Part shown: piece after piece, positions 50,148 through 62,300 of the stretch
Position numbering within the stretch: position 1 is the stretch's first letter
How the letters are laid out: every line of letters starts with the position of its first letter
Source of the DNA: Planctomycetota bacterium
GTDB taxonomy: Bacteria > Planctomycetota > Phycisphaerae > UBA1845 > UTPLA1
Length of the DNA: 64,000 nucleotides
Reading direction: 5' to 3'
Assembly: GCA_016235815.1 (NCBI GenBank)
Contig: JACRIM010000042.1
Coordinates: 41,243-105,242, forward strand
The notes under the pieces: model-generated
The model's input: only the letters and a program-made list of their open reading frames with translations
Told to the model about the DNA's origin: nothing
Database searches by the model: none
Made by a program: the position numbers and the translations under genes

Positions 50148-53100
50148 TTACCTCCTTCGCTGCACCGGTTCTGCTGCCGGCTCCAATGCTGTCCCCGCCG
50201 TCTGCGCGTCAATTGACGTTCGAATCTGTCGCGACAGTCGGCCGTCCAGTGCATTGTGCTGCTCGAACATTTGCACGTCGTGAATATCAATGATTCCATC
50301 TCTGTTAAGGTCCGCTCGTTGAGCATCTTCCGGCGACAGGCGCGAGACGGGGATCTGCAACTCCGCACGCGCTCGCCTCGTCAGCCCGGAGCCGTCACCG
50401 TCGATTGCGTCCGGTGTGTGAGGGTTGCCAGGGCCAGGCCCGCCGGCCAGCGGCCAGCCAGTCCCTGCACAGCAACTTGCAAACTGCTGCCAGTTATCCG
50501 AGAGGAAGGCATAGTCTTCGGTAAAGACCACGATGTTGTTGGAGAAATCCGCGTCCCGCAGGCCGTTCCATGGGCACGAATTGGGGATCGCCACGGTCCC
50601 GAATCGAACGAGGAACAGCGTCACGTCGTTGATGTCGACATCGTTGTCGTTATCCGTGTCGCCGCCACGAAGCACCAGCATGCTTGCCGCTTGATAAACG
50701 GCGCCGAGGTCATTCAGGGCCGAGCTATCGCTCAGGGTATGCTGCTCGTCCTTTGCACAAATGCTCGTCCAAACACCACAGTCGATCTGGAGATCTGTTC
50801 CCGAAACCGTGCCCTGTGCCCAGGGACCGCTTGGGCCCACGCCGCCCGAGAACGTGACGTTGACAGCCACACTGGTCCCGCAGGTCGGGCCGTTGCGAGG
50901 AACAAACCGGATGCAGCGCTGAATCGGCGACGTCAGGACGACGCCCTTCAGCTCGATGGTTGCCGTCACAAGGTTTTTCGGTTGCACGGTGACGGTCTGA
51001 TTACACATCGCGCTGTTGCCGCAATCATCGGTCGCCGTCCATGTGATGGTGGTGATCCCAACTGGATAAGGCGCATTAAGGGGGTTCGCGTCGCTCCGAA
51101 CGCCAACCACATTTGGCGAGCCATCACAATTGTCGGAAACCGCAGGAGCACCGATGGCAACTCCGGACGCCTGACACTCGCCCGCGTCGGCGAAAATACT
51201 AAGATTCGTCGGACAGGTAATCGAGGGCGCCGTTGCATCCTGGATCGTTGCGGACTGCGAACATTGCGTCGCAGAGTTCCCACAGCAATCGGTCGCATCG
51301 ACCGAAATTGACACGCTCGCCGGACACGACACCAGATTGGAGACCAGAATCGATCCGGTCACCAGAACCTGATTTGCGCCATTCTGAGCGATAACAGTGT
51401 TCGGCGATCCGAACGTCGCCCCGCCCGCGGTCATGACAACACATGAAACATTGCCGGCATTCACGCAACAGTTGTCATCCACTGTCGCGGAATAGGTGAC
51501 GAGTCGCTGGCAGTTGCCATCAACATTTCCGCCCACCACGTTGCAGACGATGGTCGGAACGGTCGAGTCCGTGACGGTGGCCGTGAGGATGGTCGGCCCC
51601 GCACTATTGGCGCAATCGTCTGTTGCCGTAATTGTCGCCGTGACCGTCGCAGGGCACCCCGTAAGCGCGGACACCGGCACCATTACCGACACATTGACCG
51701 TCTTCGAATCAACGGGAGTCTTGGTGACGACCGGGGCGCCGTACGTTGCGTTGCCCCCCGTCGCCACGACGACCGTGACCTGTGCCGGCGTAACGCCGCA
51801 GTTATCCTGCACCGTCGCCGTTAACGTTGCGGTCGCCATGCAGGATCCATCGACTTGGGCAGACGAGTTGTTACCGCTGATGGTCGGCGCTGTCGTGTCG
51901 TCCACCACGATGGCATCCTTGAATGCGCTGAAGTTGCCGCATTCGTCGTAGATTCGATAGACTCGGAGAATCAGTGTCGGACAAGTCCCCTGCTGAAACG
52001 TCTGATGCAGCGAAATGGTCATGTTGCAGGTATCCGAAACCTCGCCGCCATCCGCCTGGAATTGAGCAATGGTGGTGTAGGGCGCCGGGACATCCTCGAT
52101 GCAATCAAGGAACTTCGTTGGCGGCACGGATGTAATATCCGGTGCCGTGTTGTCCTGAAGCACCGTGATGGTCTGGCTGCACGTGGCCATATTCCCCGCA
52201 ATATCCGTCGCCTTGTAGGTTCGCGTGATGGTGACGTTGCTGGTCTGACAGTTTCCGACCGAAACATCGTCCACATGCACGACCGTTCCCATGCCGCAGC
52301 CATCGGACACCGCTGCGCCCGGCAACGCCAGGAACTGGGCAAGATTGGCGGCGGGCACCGGAACCTGCGACAGGCAGTTCACGGTGACTGCAGTGGGACA
52401 CGTGATGGATGGTGGGGTCTGATCGATCGAAAACGACGCCGAGTTGAGCAGCGCGGTAACAATGGGCACGCCGTTCAAACTCAGTTCAGAATTAAAGAAG
52501 GGGACCGTGCGGAAGGAGTAATTTGCCGACGTACCGTCGTTGCCTGGTTTCACCGTAAAGCACAACGTGGCCAGGAGCGAATCGAGATTGGTGCCGCCGC
52601 TACCGGGGCCGACGAAGGGCGCAGCGCCGTCCAGATTGATTTGCCCCGGCGCAACCTCGGCCGTGGCCATGGATTGAATGTGAATCGGGAAGGGCGACGT
52701 GGTGTAGCTGCTGGAGGGCGGCCCGTTGAACGACAGGGCCGTATTGTTGTATTGCAAAAACGCCTGAAAACCCGTCACGTTTTGGGTCAGGTTGGACATC
52801 CTGACCTGCACGCAAATCTGGTCACCTGATTTGTAGCAGGACTGCGGATTAATTATCTCCAGCGAAAGTGAGTTGTCGCTGTACAACCGGGTGTTGTCGA
52901 TGGCGAGGTTGGCCACATCAAGAAACGTGAACCACATGTAGCGATTGCCGCCGACAATCGTCGAAATCAGATCGCTTGGATCCGACCGCGTTTCCGTCCA
53001 CAAGAGTGTGCCCAGCGCGTTTCGCAGGTTCAGATCGACTGCGAGCACGCCGGATCCGTTGTTACGGAATACCCATTCAAATGTGTACCATCCGGTGGCC

Positions 53101-53633
53101 GTGATCGTGTAGTGATTAATCGTCCCAAGATCGTTCCGGCGAACAAAATTACTGTTGTTGCTGCCTCCCACCAGGATTTGGCCGGGAGAACCCGCGGTGT
53201 GAAAAATGAAATCGCGCCGATGGCCGCCGGACTGGTTGCTGGCCGCACACGAAAGATCCCAACCATACGTGTCCGCCAGCACGGCCGGATCGGCCAGATC
53301 CATGTACACATCCAACGAGGCCTTAAAGCCACTGGCGGGAAAGACGGAGCTGTAACCGCCGAGCCGCGTGAACGCGCCAAAGAAATCGTTGGGCGGCGCG
53401 GGCAGGACCGTCGAATCAAGGTTCGCGTGAAACGCTCCGGATTTCGAAGCAATCCCGTTGGTCCCTGACGGCACCCGCGTCAATGAGCTGTTGTAGTTGT
53501 TCCAGTTTGGCGACGTGTTGACCGTGAAGCCGGGGCTCTCGAATCCCTCGAAGTGAGGCGGTGCCGCCTGGGCCGACGAGAGTACCACCAAGCTAATCGC
53601 CAATGTTACGCAGATTGCGACAGATCGTTTCAC
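50148..53633 (-). CDS. Giant secreted protein: cohesin-like, HYR repeats and dockerin-like end
   Basis: An 1161-residue exported protein. GTG 53633 is the start: GGAGG lies seven bases upstream and a signal peptide follows (VAICVTLAISLVVLSSAQA). An N-terminal concanavalin-like region (about 30-245, HFEGFESPGF) leads to a cohesin-like domain (about 250-410; GFQAFLQYNNTALSFNG and FFNSELSLNGVPI). About six HYR-type modules (TITVLQDNTAPDITS, ATDDCGNS) follow. The end has dockerin-like loops GDTDNDNDVDINDVTLFL and ADLNRDGIIDIHDVQMFE. Two downstream-numbered genes encode paralogues with the same order. The protein is probably a cell-surface or matrix component. Confidence 0.85.
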   Translation of the reverse strand: MKRSVAICVTLAISLVVLSSAQAAPPHFEGFESPGFTVNTSPNWNNYNSSLTRVPSGTNGIASKSGAFHANLDSTVLPAPPNDFFGAFTRLGGYSSVFPASGFKASLDVYMDLADPAVLADTYGWDLSCAASNQSGGHRRDFIFHTAGSPGQILVGGSNNSNFVRRNDLGTINHYTITATGWYTFEWVFRNNGSGVLAVDLNLRNALGTLLWTETRSDPSDLISTIVGGNRYMWFTFLDVANLAIDNTRLYSDNSLSLEIINPQSCYKSGDQICVQVRMSNLTQNVTGFQAFLQYNNTALSFNGPPSSSYTTSPFPIHIQSMATAEVAPGQINLDGAAPFVGPGSGGTNLDSLLATLCFTVKPGNDGTSANYSFRTVPFFNSELSLNGVPIVTALLNSASFSIDQTPPSITCPTAVTVNCLSQVPVPAANLAQFLALPGAAVSDGCGMGTVVHVDDVSVGNCQTSNVTITRTYKATDIAGNMATCSQTITVLQDNTAPDITSVPPTKFLDCIEDVPAPYTTIAQFQADGGEVSDTCNMTISLHQTFQQGTCPTLILRVYRIYDECGNFSAFKDAIVVDDTTAPTISGNNSSAQVDGSCMATATLTATVQDNCGVTPAQVTVVVATGGNATYGAPVVTKTPVDSKTVNVSVMVPVSALTGCPATVTATITATDDCANSAGPTILTATVTDSTVPTIVCNVVGGNVDGNCQRLVTYSATVDDNCCVNAGNVSCVVMTAGGATFGSPNTVIAQNGANQVLVTGSILVSNLVSCPASVSISVDATDCCGNSATQCSQSATIQDATAPSITCPTNLSIFADAGECQASGVAIGAPAVSDNCDGSPNVVGVRSDANPLNAPYPVGITTITWTATDDCGNSAMCNQTVTVQPKNLVTATIELKGVVLTSPIQRCIRFVPRNGPTCGTSVAVNVTFSGGVGPSGPWAQGTVSGTDLQIDCGVWTSICAKDEQHTLSDSSALNDLGAVYQAASMLVLRGGDTDNDNDVDINDVTLFLVRFGTVAIPNSCPWNGLRDADFSNNIVVFTEDYAFLSDNWQQFASCCAGTGWPLAGGPGPGNPHTPDAIDGDGSGLTRRARAELQIPVSRLSPEDAQRADLNRDGIIDIHDVQMFEQHNALDGRLSRQIRTSIDAQTAGTALEPAAEPVQRRR

Positions 53634-53787
53634 GAGACAGCCTCCTCGCCTGAAAACAGGCAGGAAAAAACTCCAAGCAGACTTAGGACGCTTCGTTGCG
53701 CGAGCTGACACGAGGCCCTCCTGCCGGTTCGGAGAGCGGTCCTCACCAGCAGGAGTTACCTCGAGTCAATTTGCAACGTGCCGACGC

Positions 53788-56700
53788 TTACTCATCGCCG
53801 ACAAATCTGACCATTTCCGACGAATCGGATGGCTGAGACACGGTCCGCATCTTCACGGACAGGTCGTTCGGCAATCCCATTCGCGTTTCGAAGACTTCGA
53901 CGTCGCGATAATCCACGACGCCGTCAGAGTTCAGATCCGCCAGTGCGGCCGCTTCCGGTGAGAGCTGTGACACTGCCACCGAAGCACTCGCCGACGACGA
54001 ACTGCCGACAAGTGCCAGCCCCGTCATGTCTCCGTCCGAAGGACCGGTCGGACCCATGATCGGCCAGCCAAACGGGTTGCAGCAATTTCGGAACTGCAGC
54101 CAATTGGCGCTCAGGGCCGTGTAATCCGGAGAACCGATCGCGCCGTTAAGGTCGAAATCGGCCCCACGGGTCCCGTTCCAGGGGCAGCCGCCGGATGCTT
54201 CAAGCGAGCCAAACTGAACCAACAGCAACGTAACATCATTGATGTCCACGTCGTTGTCGTTGTCCGTGTCACCGCCCTTCAGCAGCAACGGGGCACAGGT
54301 GTAGTGGATCGGCGGAGGAATCACGGAGGTCGACAATGGCTTCTTGTCGCTCAGCGTGTGTTGTTCATCCTTCGCGCAGATTTCCAGCCACCCTGTGTTG
54401 CTGCACGTGGCGGTGAACGTCGCGAGGCCGGACGCCGGTGCTCCGCCGCTGAACATCACGAGCGTACTCACCGTCACGACGTTGCAATTACCGGCATCCT
54501 TCAGGATGAACCGGATGCATCGCGGAGTCGGTGAGCCGAGCGAGACGCCATCGAGCAGCACGGGAATCTCGAAGCTGTTGAGCGCGTTGACGGTCACTGT
54601 CTGATTGCATGTCGTGAACAGACCGCAGTCATCGGTCGCCGTCCAGGTGATGGTCGTCACGCCCGCCGGATACGGATCGCCCAGCGCCAACATGTCGCTA
54701 CGCGTTCCGCCAATGGTGACCGGGCCCGAACAGATATCGGAGCCGGTGGCCGGTGTGATGGTCACCAGGGCCGAGCAACCGCCCGGATCGGCGTTGACGG
54801 TGATGTCGGCCGGGCACGTGATCGACGGCTGCGTCGTATCCTGAATCGTGAACGTTCGCGATGCCGAGGTGCCGACATTTCCGCAACCATCCGTAGCGGT
54901 CCAATGCGCGGTGATCACATGCGTACCGCCGCAGCCCGGAACGTCGCTATCCTGAACGTAGGTCGCCGGGAGCGCGCCTGAGCAAATGTCGCTCGCCGTC
55001 GCACCGGCTTGCCAGGCCGCAAACGCGGCGAGGTTGCCCGCGCCGTCGCACTCGACCGTTGCATTCGCCGGCGGCGTGACCGTCGGAGCCGTCGTGTCCT
55101 GCACCGTGATCGTCTGGTTGCAGGATGACGAGTTTCCGCAGTCGTCGGTCGCCGTCCATGTCCGCGTGATGACCTGCGGGCAGGAGCCGGCCGAACTGTC
55201 GCTGTAGCCGATCGTCGGTGTCAAATCACAGTTATCCGTGGCCGTCGCCGAGCCGGTGTTTGCCGGCAGCGTCGAATCGCCACACTCGATGGTCACATTG
55301 GCCGGGCACGTAATGACCGGCGCCGTCGTGTCGACCACGGTGATGGTCTGCAGGCAGGTTGACATGTTTCCGCAGGCATCGGTCGCCTTCCAGGTTCGGG
55401 CGATCGATCCCGTGATCGGCGGGCAGGCGCCGCCAGCCGTGAACACATCGCTGTACGTGACGAGCGGGAACTGCGTGCAATTGTCGGTCGCAAGCGCAAA
55501 TCCCAGTGCCGCGTTCGGCGAATTGGCCGTGAACGTAATCGTGCCTGCGTAGAAATCCTGTCCGTTGACGGTGTCAAGTGTCGTGTCATAGGTGAGCGTG
55601 CCTGAGAAGTAGATATCCCCGTTCAGGCCGAATGCCGCCATCGGCGTATTCGGAGTCATCGGGTTGTACCAGTGAATCAGATTGTCGGCCTTGAGTTTTC
55701 CGGCAATCTGCGCTACCCAGATGTTCGCGCTCGGGTTCGTGACAACGAACTGCGTGATCACCACATCCGTCAGTGGATTACCAGGAGACGGGCTACGGAA
55801 CAGACTGTTGATGTCCACATTGGCCGGGTTCCCCGGACCATTGGGGGCACCGTCCTTGTAGTCGCTGATCTTCCAAATCACGGGGCCTGCGGCCATGCGC
55901 CCGGCAACCGAGTTATTGGTGTTCTCATAGGCAGGCATCGGAGGCGGCGGAGGACCCATGAGTGTCAGTGCCACCAGCTCCACGTCAAATCCGAATTGCG
56001 ACGGTGGTCCGACCTGACCAAAGATATTTGACCAGGTCAGCGGGCCGAAGCCGGTAAGCGGCGCGTTGCTGAAGGTGAACGGGGCGCCATTCGGATTCGT
56101 GTACGAAACCTGGGCTTTGTAGTAGGCCTGATTCGCTGGGATCTCAGGGCCAGGGTTGTAGTAGATCATGATTCCGCCTGTCGTCGTGCCGAATGGAATA
56201 CCCGGCACGGTGGAATCACTGCACTCGATCGTCACATTCGGCGGACACGACGTGATCACCGGCGGAGTCGTATCGACGACCGTGATGACCTGAACGCACG
56301 GAGCGCTCACGTTTGCGCAATCATCCGTGGCAATCCACGTTCGCATGATCGTTCCGGTTCCGTTGCACCCACCAAGGCTCGCCACATCCGTGTATGACAC
56401 GGTGGGCGATGCATCGCAGGTGTCCGTCGCCGTGGCCGGACCGCCGGTGTTGGCCGGCGTAGGCGGCGTGCTGCACTGAATCGTGACCGGACCGGGGCAA
56501 TAGGTGATCGTCGGCGGAGTCGTGTCGACAATCGTCAGCGTCTGCACGCAAGAGGCGGTCAGACCGCACTGGTCGGTCGCCGTCCATGTGCGGGCGATCG
56601 TTCCGGTGTAGCCGCCGCAGCCGGTCATGCTCGCGACATCGGCATACGTAATCGTTGGCGCCGGACTGCAGTTGTCCGTCGCCAAGGTAAGCCGCGATGC

Positions 56701-59197
56701 GGAGAAGTTGTCCCAGTAAATGTCGTAGGTAACGCCGGCCGCATTGTTGTGGCCCTGCAGGATGACGTTGCCAATTTGAACTGAGCCATTGGATGGAACG
56801 GACTGCGTCAGGTTTCCAACCGTATAGACCGCGTTTGAGCCGATGAGATCAATTTTCAGTGTGTACCACGCGTCGTACACAAATCCGGAAGGAAGTCCCA
56901 TGTCGATCCATGTTGAATTGTTCCATCCGCGGAATCTTGGCAAACCGCTGCCATCGGGACTACTTGTGAATTCAATAATCGGGTACATGCTGATCGCGTT
57001 TAGGGAATCAAACGCCGTTCCCCAGAAGCCGGCCATGCGGCGGCCTGTCGTTGCCCAGGCTGAGGGGACATAGAGTTCGATTTGCATCGACGTCGCGTTG
57101 GCGAGGTCGTACTTGCGGCCCTGGGTGTTGTAGAAAGAGATCGTGAAACCGCCTCCACGGCACGCTTCGCAGTCGCTTGCATCAATCGAGTGCTTAAGGC
57201 GATTGTCGCCGTCGAAGAACGCGCTGGCGAATCCGAACGGAGCATATCGATCGGTGTACCAGACCCCTGCCGCCTGGGTCGGGCTGAGCGTCGGGCTGAC
57301 GTCAAACGGCATGGTCAGCAGGAAGCCGACGTCATCCGGATCGGTCGACTCGTCGCACTCAATCGTCGCATTGGGCGGACAAATGATGACCGGCGGTGTC
57401 ACATCGTTGACATCCGCGGTTACGGTACATTGGGTGGCGGAGTTTCCGCAACAATCCGAGGCATTGACCACGACTTGCACAGTCGCCGGGCAGCTTGTCA
57501 GCGATGAGACAAGCACGCTGCCGGTAACTGACACAGTCGTTGAATTCACTTGAGTGATCGTAATGCTCGGCGTCGCGAGCGTGGCGTTTCCCGTCAGGAG
57601 CGTGACCACCGCGGCAACATCCACGGCGTCTAGGCAACAATTGTCCGAAACGGAGGCCGAGAAGGTGACCGTCCTCTCGCACGAGTCGTCGACATTGCCG
57701 CCGGTTGCCGTGCAACCGGAAATGACCGGGGCCACGGTGTCATAGGAAACGCAATCGGATGATGCAAGCTGCGTCGCAATCGGTACTCCATTCAAACTGA
57801 GTTCGCTGTTGAACGGGCCGTTGCTTGTAAAACTTAGATAGCTCGTGCCGCACTGGGACCATCCGCCGGCGTCCACATCGAACACCAGGGTGGCAAGGAG
57901 TGAATCAACATTGGTGCCGGGGTCGAGGGGAACCGTGGATCCATCAATTCGAAGGAGGCCGGTTGCGATCTGAGCCGTCGGCAACGATTGGATATGCAGA
58001 GGAAAAGGAGCGGCCGTATAGGCGCTGGCTGCGCCGTTGTAGTTGAACTTGGCATCGTCAAAGGAAATAAACGCCTGGAAGCCGTTGGCATTTTGGCGCA
58101 TGTTTCGCATCCAGACCTGAACGCTCACCTGCGTCTGCCCGTTCTCAACACAGGTATCCGCGATCTCCAGTCGAAGTGCGGACTGGAAATCGACCAGCGC
58201 GCTGGCGCTGACAATCGGGTTCACGCCGTCGTTGACCTTCATCTTGGCTTCGAACCGAGTCAGGTACCGGGAGAGGTCGAGGATCAACTCATTCAGGCTG
58301 CATTGCTCCTGACCTGTGCAGGAATTGCAGCAATTCGGCGCAAACGCAAGGCCGAAGCTGCCGACGATTTCATCGACAAAGCCGTTGCCGCTCGTGATTC
58401 GCGTGCTGCCGATGAATCCCGTTCGGCGCTGCCCGTTATATGAAAACGTGTTGTCGAAATCGAATCCGTTGCACGGGGCCGTCGTGTTCACGGGATCGAA
58501 CGTGCAATACGTCGTGCCGTCATAGGTAAACTCAATCTCGATGCCCTTTAGATACTCGAGCTTCACCTGGCCACCATTCGCGTCGTAGAAGCGATAGACG
58601 CAGTGCATGCGCTCGCCGTACTGGCCGGGGGCCAGGGCATGGGTGGTCAGACCATCCCAGCTGTTGAAGCACGTTACGCTGGCCCGACGAGAGTCGACCA
58701 GGCCGTTGTTGACATCCTGATATCGGCGCGTCGGAGTGCCGCAAGCACTAAGACTGTTTCGGACGGCATGTTCTGCATTGTCGACCCAGTTACCGAGGGT
58801 GCATGGTGTCAGCCCGTTGAAGTCGAACGTGCTTGCGCCGAAAACGTTGGGCGCCGACGACCAGTGAAGTTCGAGCCGGTAATCCGGGGCGGACCGCTGG
58901 CTGCCCTTGGACCCCGGTCGCCTGGGTAACACTTGCTGTGTTGAATCCGCAATTCGGGCGGGAGAAGACGCACCATCCCGCTCAAATCCGGTAAGAACGA
59001 TGCGGGGGGGGAGTTTTTCCCAATTGGCGAGGAGCGAGCGCTGGTGCCTCAATCGGATTAGCCACAGCCCGATGCGTTGACGCAGCGGCATCCGATTTGA
59101 CGGGCACGCGGTCTTCGGGCGCTACCGGTGCGGCCAACCCGACGCTTACGTAGACAAGTGCCAGCAGTGCAATACCAAGTTGTGTGAGACGATTCAT
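53788..59197 (-). pseudogene. Giant HYR/cohesin-like/dockerin-like protein, frame broken at a C8 tract after the signal peptide
   Basis: The signal peptide (MNRLTQLGIALLALVYVSVGLA, ATG 59197, GGAG eight bases upstream) is in one frame, which stops at 58982. The remaining 1700 residues are in the next frame. The two frames join at eight C on the minus strand (59004-59011). With seven C they would fuse as LGKTPPRIVLTG. The body has a DUF-like N-terminal part, a cohesin-like domain (about bases 57800-58160), HYR modules with two large inserted domains, and the usual dockerin-like end (GDTDNDNDVDINDVTLLL, ADLNSDGVVDYRDVEVFE). It may be phase-variable, slippage-corrected, decayed or a sequencing error; the long intact body argues against old decay. 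Confidence 0.7.
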
Positions 59198-59356
59198 CTG
59201 CGTTTCTCCCTGCGACTGCCACATCTCGGAGTCCCCGATTCGGCAAATTCGCAAATTTCCTTCTACCAATCCACCTGCTTCATCACGACGCACGCCGGAT
59301 TCATGCCGTTTGCGAGTCCTTCGACTCGCGTGGGCGCGGCCGGCGTGAGGTTACGG

Positions 59357-62300
59357 TCATTCATTCGCGGTCGACTGCGGCACGGCGCCACCACGCATTC
59401 GTTGTGAGAGCGTGTGCGGCAACTGGCGAGCCGTTTCAAACAACTCGACGTCCCGGACGTCCACCACTCCGTCGCGATTGAGATCCGCGGCGGCGGCGAC
59501 ATCCGGTCGAAGTTTGCTTGCTGAAATGGTCGAGACCGAATCCGAATCAGCCAGGCCGGCATCCTGCCGCTCACCTCGGGGACCGCGCACCAGCGTGCAC
59601 GGGCATGACGACGCCTGCAGCCAGTTCGACGACAGATAGGTGAAATCTTCCGTGCCGACATTGCCGTTCAGGCTGAAGTCCGCACCGCGATTTCCATTCC
59701 AAGGGCATCCGCCGTTGGCTTCCGGTCCGCCGAACGTGAAGATGAAGTACGTGACATCGTTGATATCCACGTCGCCATCGTTGTCGGTATCACCACTCTT
59801 CAACACGATCACGCTTGTAGCAAGGTATTGCGTACCCGAAATCGTCAGCGGCGACGTTCCCCACAGCGAGTGCTGGTCGTCCTTCGCGCACAGCGATGTC
59901 CAATTGCCGCACGGGATGTCAAAGGTCACATCCAATGCCCGCAGCGAACCGCCGGCGCCGCCGTTGTCGCCGAACACGATCGAGTGCGAGATCGCGGCCG
60001 CGCAACTATTCGTCCGGAATCGGATGCACCGCGTCTTGGGGGCCGCGATGGTCACGCCGTCCAGCACGATGGTCGCTTTGACGGTGTTGAACGCATTAAC
60101 GGTGACTGTTTGCAGACATGTGGACATGTTGCCGCAGGCATCGGTGGCCTTCCACGTGATCGTGGTCACACCCTGCGGATACGGCGCATTGAGCGGTTGG
60201 CTATCGCTTCGCGTTGCCGAAATCGCCGGCGCCGGATCGCAATTGTCGGTGGCCGTAGCCGTGCCGACGCTGACGACCGCCGTACAACCGCCGGCGTCCG
60301 CATTGACCACGATCGAACCCGGACAGGTGATGACCGGCGCCGTCGTATCCTGAACCGTAATGGTCTGGATGCAGCTATTGGAATTGCCGCAGTCATCCGC
60401 GACGTTCCACGTTCGCTTGATGATTGCGCCGCACAGCGTTGCCGGGTCGAAGTTGTACGTGGCCGCGTTCACCATGACCTGGTCAACGTTGCCGTCAAAC
60501 CCTGCCCAGATGCCGCCCGAGCTCTGGCCGGACACGACATTGAAGCCGGGGGCCCCGCTCCAATTCACGATCTTCGCATTGGGGAAGAGTCCGATGTAGT
60601 ACGACAGCGGCTTGAACTCGCCTCCGCCACCATTGACAAGCGGCGGGAAGTTCGACGTGTACCACCACGCATTGTCGGTCGACAGCATGTTCCATTGCTG
60701 CCACACGCCCTGAGCGACCGGACCCTGGCTCGTGGCATATACCGGCTCGAACACCATGGTGGTGTCGCGCGTGCCGTTGCCGTCGAGGTCGACATACAGG
60801 TTGATCGCCGGCGCGAGGTGCGACGCAGCCGTCGAACTCGGACTGACATAGGTGCTGTACTTAAATGTCGTCAGTGAACTCAACAGCGTGCCGGAATGCA
60901 GCGATGTTGCGAGCCAGATCTTCCCGCCAAGACCCGCACCGTTTCCGGAGCCGGTCAATTGCTGGAAGCTGCCCACGCCGATCGGCGGAGCGCCCGGTCC
61001 AACGACCAGGCCGCCCGACGCCGTGTTCTGACTGAAGAACACCCAGCCCGCCGGCGAGGTGATCGTGCCCGCGGTGATCACGTCGGAATTCGTGACCGTC
61101 GGCGCTCCATCACAATTGTCGGCAACCGTCGGCGTGCCCGTGTTCGCCGGGCTGGTGGACTGATCACACTCCACCGTCGCCGGCGGCGGACACGTAATGG
61201 ACGGCGGTGTTACGTCGTTCACATTCGCCGAATTCGAACACGTGACCGCCGAATTTCCGCAGCAATCATCGGCATTCACGACCAGTTCGACCGTCGCCGG
61301 GCAACCAGTGAGCGCCGAGACGAGCACGCTTCCGGTCACACCCACGTGCGTCGCGTCGATCTGCGTCAACGTGACAGACGGCGTGCCCAGCGTTGCGTTG
61401 GCGGTTAAGAGGTTTACCGCCACACTGACGTCCGAATCCAGAATGCAACAGTTGTCCTCGATCGTCGCCGAGAACGTGACGATCCGTTCACAATTCGCAT
61501 CGACATTACCGCCGACAATCGAGCAAACGATGGTCGGTACCGTCGTGTCGACCACATGGATCGTCTGAACACATGACGACTGATTGCCGCACGTATCCGT
61601 TGCCGTCCATGTTCGCGCGATGTCGTATTCCGGTGTGCATGCACCCGTGGTAATCACATCGCCGTATCCAATCGAAACCGCACCAGCGCAGTTGTCCGTG
61701 GCCGACGCGGTACCGGTTTGTGCCGGGGCGGTCGATTGACCGCACTCCACCGTCGCGGTGGCCGGGCAGGTGATCATCGGCGCGATCGTGTCATACACGT
61801 CGGCGGAGGTATTGCAGGTGACGGCCGCGAGACCGCAGCAATCAACACCACTGACGGCAATGGCAATCGTCGCCGGACACGAGGTCAGCATCGAGACCGG
61901 AATGCTTCCAGTGATCTGCACCGTCTTTGCATCGATCTGTACCTTGCTGACTGTCGAAGCACCAAGCGACGCATTATTCGTCGGGTTGCTGATTGCGACC
62001 ATCAGGTCGTTCGCGTTGATGCAGCAATTGTCCGTCGCCAAAGCGGAGAACGTGACCGTTGCCTGGCAGTTCGCGTCGACATTCGCACCCGTCGCCAAGC
62101 ACGTGATCGTCGGAGCGACCGTGTCCTGCACGGTGATCGTCTGAACACAACTGTCCGTATTTCCGCAGGCGTCCGTGGCCGTCCACGTTCGTGAAATCGT
62201 CTTGTTCGGCGTGCAACTACCCGGCGTAATCGAATCGAGCCAGGTGATGGTCACGGTGCCCGGGCAGTTGTCCGTGGCCGTGGCCATGCCCGTATTGGTC

